Assembly: GCA_026770585.1 (NCBI GenBank)
Contig: MU646381.1
Location: 363,316-382,122 of the forward strand
Source: Baffinella frigidus
Taxonomy: Eukaryota; Cryptophyceae; Cryptomonadales; Baffinellaceae
DNA: 18,807 bases
Reading direction: 5' to 3'
A model generated the notes under the pieces. It made no database searches, was not told the DNA's origin, and worked only from the letters and a program-made list of their open reading frames with translations. A program made the translations under genes and the position numbers. This document shows positions 16,701 to 18,807 of the stretch, one piece after another; position 1 is the stretch's first letter; every line of letters starts with the position of its first letter.

Positions 16701-17726
16701 CCCCAAACCCTAAACCCCAAACCCCAAACCCCAAACCCCAAACCCTAAACCCTCAATCCTCAATCCTAAACCCTAAACCCTAAACCCTAAACCCTAAACC
16801 CTAAACCCTAAACCCCTAAACCCGAAACCGCGACTCGAAATGGCAGGCCAGAGATCGAGGAGGTGTTCAAGAAGATGGAAGAGAATTACGTTGCTCGCTA
16901 CGGCCACCGGGTAACCCTCAACACTCAACAATAAATACTCAACAATAAACAATAAACAAGAACATTAAACAAAAACAAAAAATAATAAATAATAAATAAT
17001 AAATAATAAATAATAAATAATGATAAACAATAAACAATAAACCATAAGGGTACACAACCTAGGCGTACATTGCTCGCTACGGCCACCGGGTAACAGACTC
17101 TTCTTAAGTTGTCATGCATGGTCCGTGGTACAAATTCGTCAACTTTGGGGCGGAAAAGAGCCGGGGCTCACCACATGGGTGAGCCCAAATAGACGGGTAC
17201 AAAGCCTAGCAGGCGTATATTGCTCGCTACGGCCATCGGATATCCCGCCCCGTACCCAAACTCCGCCGCTACATTTAGTTATAAACCGTGTACATCTATT
17301 GTACGCTTCTTTCCCGGTACAAAACCTGTGCACGTTTAAAACGCCCTGGTACAAAACGTTGTATAATGGGCGGTTGATAAGTGTGCGGTGGGGCCTGCAG
17401 GATTTCTGATCGCTACGGCCACCGGGTATCTAGCTCTGCCTCAGTCTTAACAGACTGTTCCCAAGTTGACATGCTAGGTCTGTGGTACGAATCTGTCAAC
17501 TTTGGAGCGAGGAACAGCCCGGGGGAACCAAATTGGTTGCACATGTTGGAACGGTTGGGAATCTGGCATTTGGATAATCCGGAACCCCAAACCCCAAACT
17601 CCAAACCCCAAACCCCAAACCCCAAACCCCAAACCCCAAACCCTAAAGCCTAAACCCCTCCAGGCGCTGCAACCCTTCCACGAAGAACGCGAAATCGACC
17701 CATTATGCAGGGAGAGCAGCGACTGA
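4510..17726 (+). CDS. 15-exon gene for an unrecognised 425-residue protein (hand-built model)
   Basis: Joined exons: 4510-4758, 6305-6412, 7225-7338, 8340-8402, 10011-10058, 10713-10813, 11055-11117, 11767-11806, 12102-12143, 12348-12397, 13117-13201, 13931-14023, 16084-16178, 16847-16910, 17664-17726. They sum to 1278 bases with one terminal TGA. Seen: all 14 acceptors are CAG and 12 are followed by G; 13 donors are GT and one is GC; phases agree at every junction, including five codons split 2+1 (residues 228, 249, 293, 384) or otherwise in phase 0. No family is recognised. Residues 1-83 are Arg/Ala-rich and could target an organelle (inference). Residues 120-293 are acidic with repeated Trp-Glu motifs. 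Residues 294-425 hold aromatic, mixed-charge helix-like segments. No membrane span is evident. Nearly every exon has decayed copies in adjacent introns. Whether the gene is expressed cannot be told from sequence. Least certain: start codon, exon 5 donor, exon 11 GC donor. Confidence 0.62.
4784..4910. mobile_element. CTAGCTCTG-type miniature element
   Basis: Left end CTAGCTCTGTCTC; right end CTGAGGCGGAGATAG (complement CTATCTCCGCCTCAG), with TCAGCTTGAGAGTAGTCGTC inside, as in the other members. No clear target duplication remains. It lies just inside intron 1. Confidence 0.6.
4919..5057. mobile_element. 139-bp hairpin element
   Basis: The inner arms of 29 bases (4953-4981 and 4992-5020) are perfectly complementary around a 10-base loop containing GAATTC. 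The outer arms CCACCAACCCTCACGG (4919-4934) and its complement (5042-5057) match exactly, with imperfect pairing between. This is a foldback / miniature element in intron 1. It encodes nothing. Confidence 0.88.
5183..6247. repeat. Inverted repeat pair of about 80 bases bounding a 0.9-kb segment
   Basis: Left copy 5183-5269 and right copy 6163-6247 are complementary, sharing GCGCGTCCC, CCATAAAA, TAGCCTCTAGCCCC and TCTGTATCACCCAGGG with small indels. After each arm comes a direct repeat (AATCCCATTCAA then GCAGGACGC). This fits inversion of a duplicated segment (inference). Confidence 0.75.
5350..5809 (+). pseudogene. Shattered copy of exon 2 in four ordered pieces
   Basis: The pieces of exon 2 appear in order: GACGCAGAGCGCGT through AAAGGCA (5350-5374), AGCAAGCTCCCGATGTTCAT (5542-5561), GAGAACATCGGCA (5678-5690), and GACGTTTCGGGCG twice (5761 and 5797). 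Unrelated sequence of 70-170 bases lies between. Another fragment of the first piece is near 6016. The piece before 5542 is preceded by CGTAG and that at 5681 by GGAG, so intervening DNA might be intron-like. It cannot code as it stands. Confidence 0.6.
5691..6304. other. Intron 1, right part: repeats only
   Basis: Contains inverse-orientation ATACAGTTGTA motifs (5705-5745), CCCTAAA/CCCCAAA-type sequence (5985-6125) and the right arm of the 5183/6163 inverted pair. No intact exon is seen before 6305. Confidence 0.6.
6305..6412 (+). CDS. Exon 2 (residues 84-119)
   Basis: Starts after CCACAG, reads DAERVSKGKLPMFMENIGK and ends EVGLEAQ before GTTTGG; 108 bases, phase 0 at both ends. A glycine-rich turn (TFSGAGAF) lies in the middle. 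It is the only complete copy: a shattered copy lies upstream (5350-5809) and two partial copies follow at 6533-6583 and 6701-6936. Retention of the coding frame in two of these copies supports it as a real exon. Confidence 0.72.
6533..6583 (+). pseudogene. Partial in-frame copy of exon 2
   Basis: After TGTAG it encodes AFSGECVFQFEVGLEAQ and ends at GTAACT. 51 bases, phase 0 at both ends, three residues changed from the main copy. It lacks the first 19 codons. It could be a usable alternative exon, but is more likely a decaying duplicate. Confidence 0.65.
6701..6936 (+). pseudogene. Exon 2 copy interrupted by a miniature element
   Basis: 6701-6736 matches the middle of exon 2 (NIGKTFSGAGA) and 6911-6936 matches its end (FEVGLEAQ) before GTTGCG. 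The 174 bases between are a CCACACAGC-type element. The coding frame is destroyed. Confidence 0.85.
6737..6910. mobile_element. CCACACAGC-type miniature element, copy A
   Basis: Ends CCAACACAGCT and GCTGTGTGG. The interior shares TTACCTTATCTGTAGGAACC and TTCACGAAATCCC with the copies at 10222, 15002 and 16199. It is inserted inside an exon 2 copy; the flanks compared with 6350-6412 show little or no target duplication. Confidence 0.88.
7046..7095 (+). pseudogene. Partial copy of exon 3
   Basis: After GCGCAG it encodes VPGDIGLDEDEEALQDA with one silent change, then diverges at CTCACACGTG. It lacks the proline-rich half. Confidence 0.75.
7225..7338 (+). CDS. Exon 3: acidic, proline-rich segment (residues 120-157)
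   Basis: Acceptor ATACAG, donor GTCCAT, 114 bases, phase 0. It encodes VPGDIGLDEDEEALQDA, then a proline run (EEAPPPVPV), then SPEELEARK. The first half is duplicated at 7046-7095. The second half, with its donor, is amplified downstream into an eight-unit array. The acidic plus proline-rich make-up suggests a flexible linker (inference). Confidence 0.75.
7285..8180 (+). repeat. Eight-unit array of exon 3 distal half plus intron start
   Basis: Units begin near 7285, 7414, 7549, 7670, 7800, 7917, 8050 and 8153 (spacing 117-135, last unit partial). Each has GAAGCGCCCC, CTGTTCCCGTCCTCTC, GAGCTCGAAG and the donor CGAAAGGTCCGT, then CGATAAAACCC and a CCGAAAA run. Only the first unit joins an intact exon. 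C-run length varies between units, so the frames differ. Minus-strand open frames across it are by-products. Confidence 0.9.
8340..8402 (+). CDS. Exon 4 (residues 158-178)
   Basis: Acceptor ATACAG, donor GTACCG, 63 bases, phase 0. It encodes VARHAEEGAAARAYFEDLDKT, split here as VARHAEEGAAA then RAYFEDLDKT, an alanine-rich helix-like segment. An in-frame shorter version lies at 8572-8619, and the last 18 bases recur with a donor at 8697, 8924 and 9316. A GTTGAC-type element starts about 17 bases after the donor. Confidence 0.72.
8572..8619 (+). pseudogene. Shorter in-frame variant of exon 4
   Basis: After GAAGAG it encodes VSRAAAKAYFEDLDKT and ends at GTACCG, with phase 0 at both ends. The missing five codons keep the frame, and most changes are silent or conservative. 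It could be an alternative exon, although the acceptor is GAG rather than CAG. Confidence 0.6.
8737..8800. repeat. 32-base perfect tandem duplication
   Basis: Unit beginning CGTTGTATACTTGG at 8737-8768 is repeated exactly at 8769-8800. Confidence 0.95.
8948..9014. repeat. 33-base near-perfect direct repeat
   Basis: CCACGTACTCGTATAT ... CTTCTTGA at 8948-8980 and again at 8982-9014 with few differences. Confidence 0.9.
9334..9777. other. Intron 4 sequence, no gene
   Basis: Holds GTTGAC-type fragments and unique sequence; no exon copy or open frame of note. Confidence 0.6.
9778..10006 (-). repeat. CCCTAAA block leading to exon 5
   Basis: Over 200 bases of CCCTAAA with CCCCAAA and CCTTAAA variants. 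The final unit reads CCTAAACCAG and forms the exon 5 acceptor. Confidence 0.95.
10011..10058 (+). CDS. Exon 5 (residues 179-194), donor uncertain
   Basis: The acceptor is the end of a long CCCTAAA block (CTAAACCAG); this is one of two acceptors not followed by G. It encodes YFTQEEIDADEKLLGW and ends in phase 0 at GTGGGA. The frame stays open to about 10187 (a basic stretch, GGQQRRKYNTEARPPRF and onward), so a later phase-0 donor at GTTTAC near 10174 is an alternative that would add 38 residues. I prefer the short form because the protein character changes at the GTGGGA site. Confidence 0.55.
10222..10387. mobile_element. CCACACAGC-type miniature element, copy B (reverse)
   Basis: Left end CCACACCTTCGCGG, right end GCCCGCTGTGTGG. 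The interior, on the opposite strand, matches copies A and D (TTTCGTGAATAACCC, CCGTAGG, GGATAAGGTAA). It lies in intron 5. Confidence 0.85.
10508..10566 (+). pseudogene. Damaged 5' copy of exon 6
   Basis: AGATGGGGGGATGCTTCGG through AAGAACTCGAC matches exon 6 with frameshifts, then meets CTAGCTCTGTCTC, the end of a miniature element, at about 10567. Confidence 0.7.
10567..10680. mobile_element. CTAGCTCTG / GTTGAC-type element fragment
   Basis: Begins CTAGCTCTGTCTCAC and includes CTCCAAAGTTGACGGATGTG near 10625. The right end is diverged. Confidence 0.55.
10713..10813 (+). CDS. Exon 6 (residues 195-228)
   Basis: Acceptor AAAACAG, donor GTACTC, 101 bases, ending in phase 2 so that CT joins the first G of exon 7 to make Leu. 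Encodes EMTGYFEARKAAQELDVF, then LKSSPYKDLPAGSKE. A damaged 5' copy at 10508-10566 is cut off by a CTAGCTCTG element. Confidence 0.68.
10862..11050 (-). repeat. CCCCAAA / CCCTAAA-type block, intron 6
   Basis: The intron of 241 bases is almost wholly repeat; it ends CCCCGAACGCAG at the exon 7 acceptor. Confidence 0.92.
11055..11117 (+). CDS. Exon 7 (residues 228-249)
   Basis: Acceptor ACGCAG, donor GTATGT (the best donor in the gene). It has one leading base, 20 codons (DDWLEEDEWNVYIDRNGTRH) and a trailing CG. The trailing CG plus the first G of exon 8 gives Arg. The last 19 bases, with the donor and intron start, are repeated three times downstream (11236, 11361, 11498). Confidence 0.78.
11099..11510 (+). 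repeat. Tandem repeat of exon 7 end plus intron 7 start
   Basis: GCAACGGCACCCGCCACCG with a GT donor at 11099, 11236 and 11361, then a remnant at 11498; spacing 137, 125, 137. Each unit contains TTTGTACCAGG facing its near-complement CCTGGTACAAA or TGGTACGAAA, so each can fold. The extra copies keep a donor but no acceptor. Confidence 0.85.
11767..11806 (+). CDS. Exon 8, 40-base micro-exon (residues 249-262)
   Basis: The acceptor ACCAG directly follows a CCCCAAA-type block. One base completes Arg, then WEPEDMVEGWEEE, then donor GTCGAC in phase 0. Very acidic, with two Trp. No duplicate copy seen. Confidence 0.72.
12102..12143 (+). CDS. Exon 9, 42-base micro-exon (residues 263-276)
   Basis: Acceptor CACCAG, donor GTGCGC, 14 codons in phase 0: VKEWEKEEGGAWKP. 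It is flanked on both sides by telomere-type repeat and continues the Trp/acid-rich character of exon 8. No duplicate copy seen. Confidence 0.72.
12348..12397 (+). CDS. Exon 10 (residues 277-293)
   Basis: The acceptor AATCAG ends a CCCCAAA-type intron. Encodes EPEDLLPTTDPDEALE plus TG, which joins the G of exon 11 to give Trp; donor GTACAC. 50 bases. No duplicate copy seen. Confidence 0.74.
12405..12710 (-). repeat. CCCTAAA / CCCCAAA block, intron 10
   Basis: Exact CCCTAAA at 12410-12460, a diverged stretch with a TGGGCCCGAAA motif three or four times (12500-12590), then CCCCAAA units to 12705. Confidence 0.92.
12717..12766 (+). pseudogene. Exon 11 copy cut by a miniature element
   Basis: After ACTAG it follows exon 11 but reads GTG AAC TAA (stop). 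It continues to GGGGACCTT, where the element at 12767 is inserted. Confidence 0.85.
12767..12886. mobile_element. 120-bp CTAGCTCTGCC element with 5-bp target duplication
   Basis: Ends CTAGCTCTGCCTCA and (complement) CTGGCTCTGCCTGA; inner arms TTCTGGCTCGTCCT and AGGACGAGCCAGAA are complementary. ACCTT flanks both sides (12762-12766 and 12887-12891). The intact neighbour copy reads GGGGACCTTGCGTGGG, an empty site. It has no coding capacity. Confidence 0.92.
12928..12996 (+). pseudogene. Exon 11 copy with a small duplication
   Basis: Matches exon 11 for about 55 bases, then CTCCCGCGG is doubled, and after GGGACCTT the sequence passes into the 21-base minisatellite rather than the end of the exon. 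Confidence 0.82.
12997..13116 (+). repeat. 21-base minisatellite ending at the exon 11 acceptor
   Basis: About five and a half units of GCGTGGGTGTGTCTAACACTC with small changes. The last unit turns into GCGTGGGGTCTGCAG, the acceptor used by exon 11. The same end unit precedes the copy at 12928. Confidence 0.9.
13117..13201 (+). CDS. Exon 11 (residues 293-321) with likely GC donor
   Basis: Acceptor TCTGCAG. The first G completes Trp, followed by VNKTSTRMVNEAWALPRGT and FQDYKTHFQ. No GT donor fits: the frame runs past CAG into GCACGC and later stops. A GC donor after CAG is in phase 0, as exon 12 requires. It is the only intact member among five copies (12717, 12928, 13117, 13294, 13521). The others have stops, insertions or a mobile element. 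Confidence 0.68.
13294..13340 (+). pseudogene. 3' copy of exon 11
   Basis: Encodes GTFQDYKPYFQ and ends CAG followed by GCACGA, the same boundary as the main copy (CAG then GCACGC). The 5' part is missing. Confidence 0.75.
13521..13593 (+). pseudogene. Last exon 11 copy, frame broken
   Basis: TCGGATGGTGAACGAGGCGT through CCGCGGGGGACC matches exon 11, then eight extra bases disrupt the frame; it ends CTT followed by GATCGC. The next 90 bases match the start of intron 11, so the intron was copied along with the exon. Confidence 0.78.
13711..13770 (+). pseudogene. Broken copy of exon 12
   Basis: After CCGCAG it reads KRNGMFETLAILA and then loses the frame (ending TAA near 13774). Two further acceptor-proximal scraps (GCAG then AAGCGG or GAGCGG) are at about 13832 and 13875. 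Confidence 0.75.
13931..14023 (+). CDS. Exon 12 (residues 322-352)
   Basis: The acceptor CAACAG is followed by A. 93 bases, phase 0: KRNGTFETLAILYTQ, then INDTCFLDMREAQEIQ, donor GTGTTC. A second in-frame copy (14163-14243) differs by a few substitutions and lacks the first residues. A broken copy is at 13711. Retained reading frame despite synonymous changes between copies supports coding function. Confidence 0.78.
14163..14243 (+). pseudogene. In-frame second copy of exon 12, possible alternative exon
   Basis: After TTGAG it encodes GFETLAILYTQINNTC, then FFDMRQAQEIQ; 81 bases, phase 0, donor GTGTGC. Many third-position changes but only about four residue differences from exon 12, a pattern expected when the protein sequence was under selection. 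The acceptor is GAG, unlike all 14 inferred ones. Confidence 0.6.
14280..14420. other. Intron 12 segment in G-rich orientation
   Basis: 14040-14160 and 14265-14330 carry GGGTTCAGGG / GGTTGAGGG type repeat, opposite in strand to the rest of the gene. 14340-14420 is unique. Confidence 0.65.
14592..14662 (-). repeat. Clean CCCTAAA array
   Basis: About nine consecutive exact units, the longest C-strand run in the gene, between exon 13 copies b and c. A similar block is at 14793-14915. Confidence 0.95.
15002..15146. mobile_element. CCACACAGC-type miniature element, copy C
   Basis: Ends CCACACAGCGGACTTCGAAG and CTTCGTAGCCCGCTGTGTGG. Flanks read GACTACCTAC and AATAGATGTATAGAC; the paralogous unit at about 15830 reads GACTACCTACAATACATG with nothing between, an empty site showing no target duplication. 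Confidence 0.9.
15433..15618 (+). pseudogene. Exon 13 copies f and g
   Basis: 15433 reads AGDHEAMVV then loses the pattern. 15586 reads AGDDEEMVWAY and ends where an inverted block begins at about 15619. Confidence 0.75.
15619..15772 (-). pseudogene. Inverted exon 13 unit
   Basis: On the minus strand, GCCGGCGATAATCAAG through GCGTTCTGGGGGACC (15756 down to 15706) is an exon 13 copy, followed by the TGTATAGACTG motif, a GAACCCTGAA run, GCGGCGAACGCAG and the start of another exon (GCCGGTGGGCAT). A 16-base GATTATCGCCGGCC unit is doubled at the right edge. Confidence 0.85.
15773..15960 (+). pseudogene. Exon 13 copies h and i
   Basis: 15773-15812 lacks its start and has TGG changed to TAG (GTTCTAGTGG). 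15912-15960 has a CAC in place of the CAG acceptor and a one-base deletion in the middle (GCATGGAGGC). Confidence 0.78.
16084..16178 (+). CDS. Exon 13 (residues 353-384)
   Basis: Acceptor ACGCAG, donor GTCTGT, 95 bases, ending in phase 2 (AG plus the next G gives Arg). Encodes AGDNQEMFWAYQAFWGTY, then HDKFMEFNYGPRH. It is the last and only complete member of a run of about eleven copies starting at 14423. Only this copy and the frameshifted one at 16557 carry the HDKFMEFNYGPRH half. Confidence 0.8.
16199..16361. mobile_element. CCACACAGC-type miniature element, copy D
   Basis: Ends CCACACAGCGGGCTACGAAG and CTTCGAAGTCTGCTGTGTGG with about 20-base inverted ends. The interior holds CCGTTACCTTATCCGTAGGA. 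It starts 20 bases past the exon 13 donor. This is the best-preserved member of the family. Confidence 0.9.
16447..16488. repeat. Perfect 20-bp-arm palindrome
   Basis: TTGGTCACGTATCTGACAGA, AA, then its exact complement. It lies in intron 13. Confidence 0.97.
16557..16627 (+). pseudogene. 3' copy of exon 13, frameshifted
   Basis: GAGGCCTTCTGGGGAACCTA then GGATGATTGACAAGTTTATG and GAGTTTAACTACGGGCC, ending GACACAG before GTTCGT. A small indel puts TGA in frame. The downstream half (KFMEFNYGPRH) is conserved in the shifted frame. Confidence 0.78.
16640..16830 (-). repeat. CCCTAAA / CCCCAAA block before exon 14
   Basis: Exact CCCTAAA at 16768-16815, CCCCAAA at 16690-16745. Confidence 0.95.
16847..16910 (+). 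CDS. Exon 14 (residues 384-405)
   Basis: The acceptor TGGCAG follows a long CCCTAAA block. One base completes Arg, then PEIEEVFKKMEENYVARYGHR, read as PEIEEVFKKMEE and NYVARYGHR, then GTAACC in phase 0. The last nine codons recur at 17063 (in frame), 17213 (donor lost) and 17401 (stop). Confidence 0.75.
16925..17040. repeat. AATAAATAATA low-complexity stretch
   Basis: ACAATAAACAATAAAC and TAATAAATAATAAA tandem units in intron 14. Confidence 0.92.
17063..17425 (+). pseudogene. Three partial copies of exon 14 end
   Basis: 17063-17089 reads AYIARYGHR after CCTAG with an intact GTAACA donor, phase 0. 17213-17239 reads the same but the donor is ATATCC. 17401-17425 has a stop (GAT TTC TGA) before the YGHR part. 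Between them are a GTTGAC-type element (17101-17160), a GGGCTCACC hairpin (17164-17186) and unique sequence. Confidence 0.8.
17430..17517. mobile_element. CTAGCTCTGCC / GTTGAC-type element
   Basis: Begins CTAGCTCTGCCTCAGTCTTA, contains CCAAGTTGACATG and GTGGTACGAATCTGTCAACT, then TTTGGAGCGAGG. It shows both ends of the joint family in a single copy. Confidence 0.72.
17578..17658 (-). repeat. CCCCAAA block before exon 15
   Basis: About nine CCCCAAA-type units leading to CCTCCAG, the last acceptor. Confidence 0.95.
17664..17726 (+). CDS. Exon 15: C-terminus and stop (residues 406-425)
   Basis: The acceptor CTCCAG ends a CCCCAAA-type intron. Phase 0: ALQPFHEEREIDPLCRESSD then TGA at 17724-17726. 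It is hydrophilic and needs no further exon. A possible AATAAA sits at 18053-18058, but its role is unproven. Confidence 0.62.
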   Translation, partial: ALQPFHEEREIDPLCRESSD

Positions 17727-17815
17727 GCAGCCTCCCTTTTTCCTCCTGAGGCGACCTCACTGTTTCCTTCGGGCCTATCTGTCCCGAGGCGGGCCTACCT
17801 GTCCCGAGGCGGGCC
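17727..17815 (+). other. Start of 3' flank with a 19-base tandem repeat
   Basis: After the stop codon comes pyrimidine-rich sequence, then GTCCCGAGGCGGGCCTACC twice (about 17781-17817). Probably 3' untranslated. Confidence 0.5.
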
Positions 17816-17817
17816 TA

Positions 17818-17933
17818 CAGGGGTACCTCGCTCATAAGAAACTGACCCTCCCTAGGACCTTACAGTAGGGCTATGCTTAGGGCCTATGGTGATCCGAGGG
17901 GGGTGGGCGTTTCTTACGAGCGAGGTACCCTTG
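17818..17933. mobile_element. 116-bp TA-flanked miniature inverted-repeat element
   Basis: TA at 17816-17817 and 17934-17935. The ends CAGGGGTACCTCGCTCATAA and CTTACGAGCGAGGTACCCTT are complementary with two or three mismatches over about 24 bases. TA duplication fits Tc1/mariner-type mobilisation (established for that superfamily; membership here is inferred). Confidence 0.9.
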
Positions 17934-17935
17934 TA

Positions 17936-18155
17936 GCGCACGCCGTTCTTGAGGCGGGGCTCTCTCCTCTCTGCTGCGCTGAGGACGCGGAACCGCCCGG
18001 TTCCTTAACGTCTCGATCTCCCTCTCTCGTACATGGCGGCCGTGGTGGTAATAATAAAGGTGTCTCTTCTCGCCAACACAGTTTCTCTCCCATCAAACGA
18101 CATGCTGGCCGTTTTGGTATTTACAAAGGTCTCTCTCAGTGACCACCGCGGAACA
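17936..18155. other. Unique sequence between the two elements, with a diverged direct repeat
   Basis: ACATGGCGGCCGTGGTGGTA at 18031 and ACATGCTGGCCGTTTTGGTA at 18100 begin related 36-base segments. AATAAA at 18053-18058 is a possible polyadenylation signal for the gene. No convincing open frame. Confidence 0.45.
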
Positions 18156-18157
18156 TA

Positions 18158-18275
18158 CAGGGGTACCTCGCTCATAAGAAAGCGCCTCCCTCCCTAGGAA
18201 CATCATAGGGCTCTAGGCATAATCCTACTGCAGGGTCTTAGGAGGATGCGATTTCCCTTGAGCGAGGTACCCCTG
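18158..18275. mobile_element. 118-bp TA-flanked miniature inverted-repeat element, second copy
   Basis: TA at 18156-18157 and 18276-18277. Ends CAGGGGTACCTCGCTCA and TGAGCGAGGTACCCCTG are perfectly complementary. Shares CCTCCCTAGGA and TAGGGCT with the first copy, but the interiors differ in places. Confidence 0.92.
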
Positions 18276-18282
18276 TAAACCA

Positions 18283-18660
18283 AAAGTGTCTTTACTTTTG
18301 TCCGTGGAGCCTCGGCCAATCACAAGTGATGTAGAGGGCTAGCTCGAATGCAAGAAGCACCACCCCGCGCACCGTTTGATGTCTTTACGTGTGTGCGTGG
18401 AACCACGACTAACCACGACTATCACACTTGAAGTTTGAGGGTATCGTGAATCCAAGAACCCCCCCCTCGGATCTCTCAGCAGGCCTATCCCCAGAACCCT
18501 GAGGCTGTGGACCTAGGGGGAGGTGGCAGGCTCTTGAATTCCACATACCCCTGCACCCGAGTCCTGCCCGAGAATCCTAAACTCTCCCTGATGTGACCCT
18601 CCACACCCCATTCCTACGCTAAATCGGCGGGCCACGTGCTTGATGCTCCCGACCATCACA
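18283..18660. repeat. 3' flank: diverged tandem duplication, otherwise featureless
   Basis: TGTCTTTACTTTTGTCCGTG (18287) and TGTCTTTACGTGTGTGCGTG (18380) open two related segments of about 92 bases that each end near AAGAAnCACCnCC / AAGAACCCCCC. 18470-18660 is unique with no gene seen. Confidence 0.6.
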
Positions 18661-18679
18661 CGCGGCCCAGACGCAAGGT

Positions 18680-18807
18680 CTCTCTCTCTCTCTCTCTCTC
18701 TCCCCCCCCCTCGCCTCTCTCTCTCTCTCTCCTCCCTCCCTCCCTCTCTTCACCCATCCCTCGCCCCCCCTCTCCCTCTCTCTCTCTCTCTCCCTCTCTC
18801 CCTCTCT
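18680..18807. repeat. CT microsatellite
   Basis: CT dinucleotide with CCC interruptions running to the window end. Confidence 0.95.

Noticed and set aside
16925-17119. 64-codon hydrophobic minus-strand frame (FIIYYLLFIIYY)
   Set aside because: It is a translation of the AATAAATAATA low-complexity run.
17512-17584. Possible extra exon reading EPNWLHMLERLGIWHLDN
   Set aside because: It looks protein-like, but the available AG sites put it in a phase that does not join exon 14 and there is no GT donor before the repeat. Exons 14 and 15 join in phase without it. It may be a dead exon.

Overview
This window looks like nuclear DNA of a eukaryote. It contains no prokaryote-style operons. It carries many short blocks of TTTAGGG / CCCTAAA telomere-type repeat (the motif of plants and many algae, including dinoflagellates and chromerids), several families of small terminal-inverted-repeat elements, and microsatellites at both ends. 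The splice acceptors I infer are CAG, nearly always followed by G, with little or no polypyrimidine tract, and the donors have almost no consensus beyond GT. That style, with one likely GC donor, would suit a dinoflagellate-like alga, but I cannot fix the lineage and hold it only loosely.

Main content: one split gene on the + strand, about 4510 to 17726. I assembled it by hand from 15 short exons (40 to 249 bases) whose intron phases agree at all 14 junctions, giving an open frame of 1278 bases (425 codons plus TGA). I do not recognise the protein. Its first part is arginine/alanine-rich and could be an organelle-targeting sequence; the middle is acidic and tryptophan-rich; the C-terminal third is aromatic and mixed charge. 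Exon 1 (start codon) and exon 5 (donor) are the least certain.

What makes the locus unusual is its introns. Most consist largely of CCCTAAA-type repeat and variants (CCCCAAA, CCCGAAA, CCCTGAA), often running to within a few bases of the CAG acceptor. Many introns also hold extra, mostly broken copies of the neighbouring exon. Exon 13 has about ten further copies, one inverted. The distal half of exon 3 is amplified into an array of eight units of about 128 bases. Exons 2, 4, 7, 11, 12 and 14 each have two to five partial copies. Small mobile elements sit inside several of the copies, and the undisturbed copies serve as empty sites that reveal element ends.

Layout: 1-94 AT microsatellite; 190-2310 degenerate TTTAGGG-orientation blocks with direct repeats, hairpins and a GA microsatellite; 2320-3310 repeated GTTGAC-type elements; 3400-4509 GC-rich low-repeat stretch, probably upstream/promoter DNA; 4510-17726 the split gene; 17727-18660 3' flank with two TA-flanked miniature elements and a diverged tandem repeat; 18680-18807 CT microsatellite. 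The telomere-type repeat is mostly G-rich on the + strand left of the gene and C-rich through the gene, with short exceptions. I found no second gene I can defend, no rRNA or tRNA gene, and no CRISPR array.
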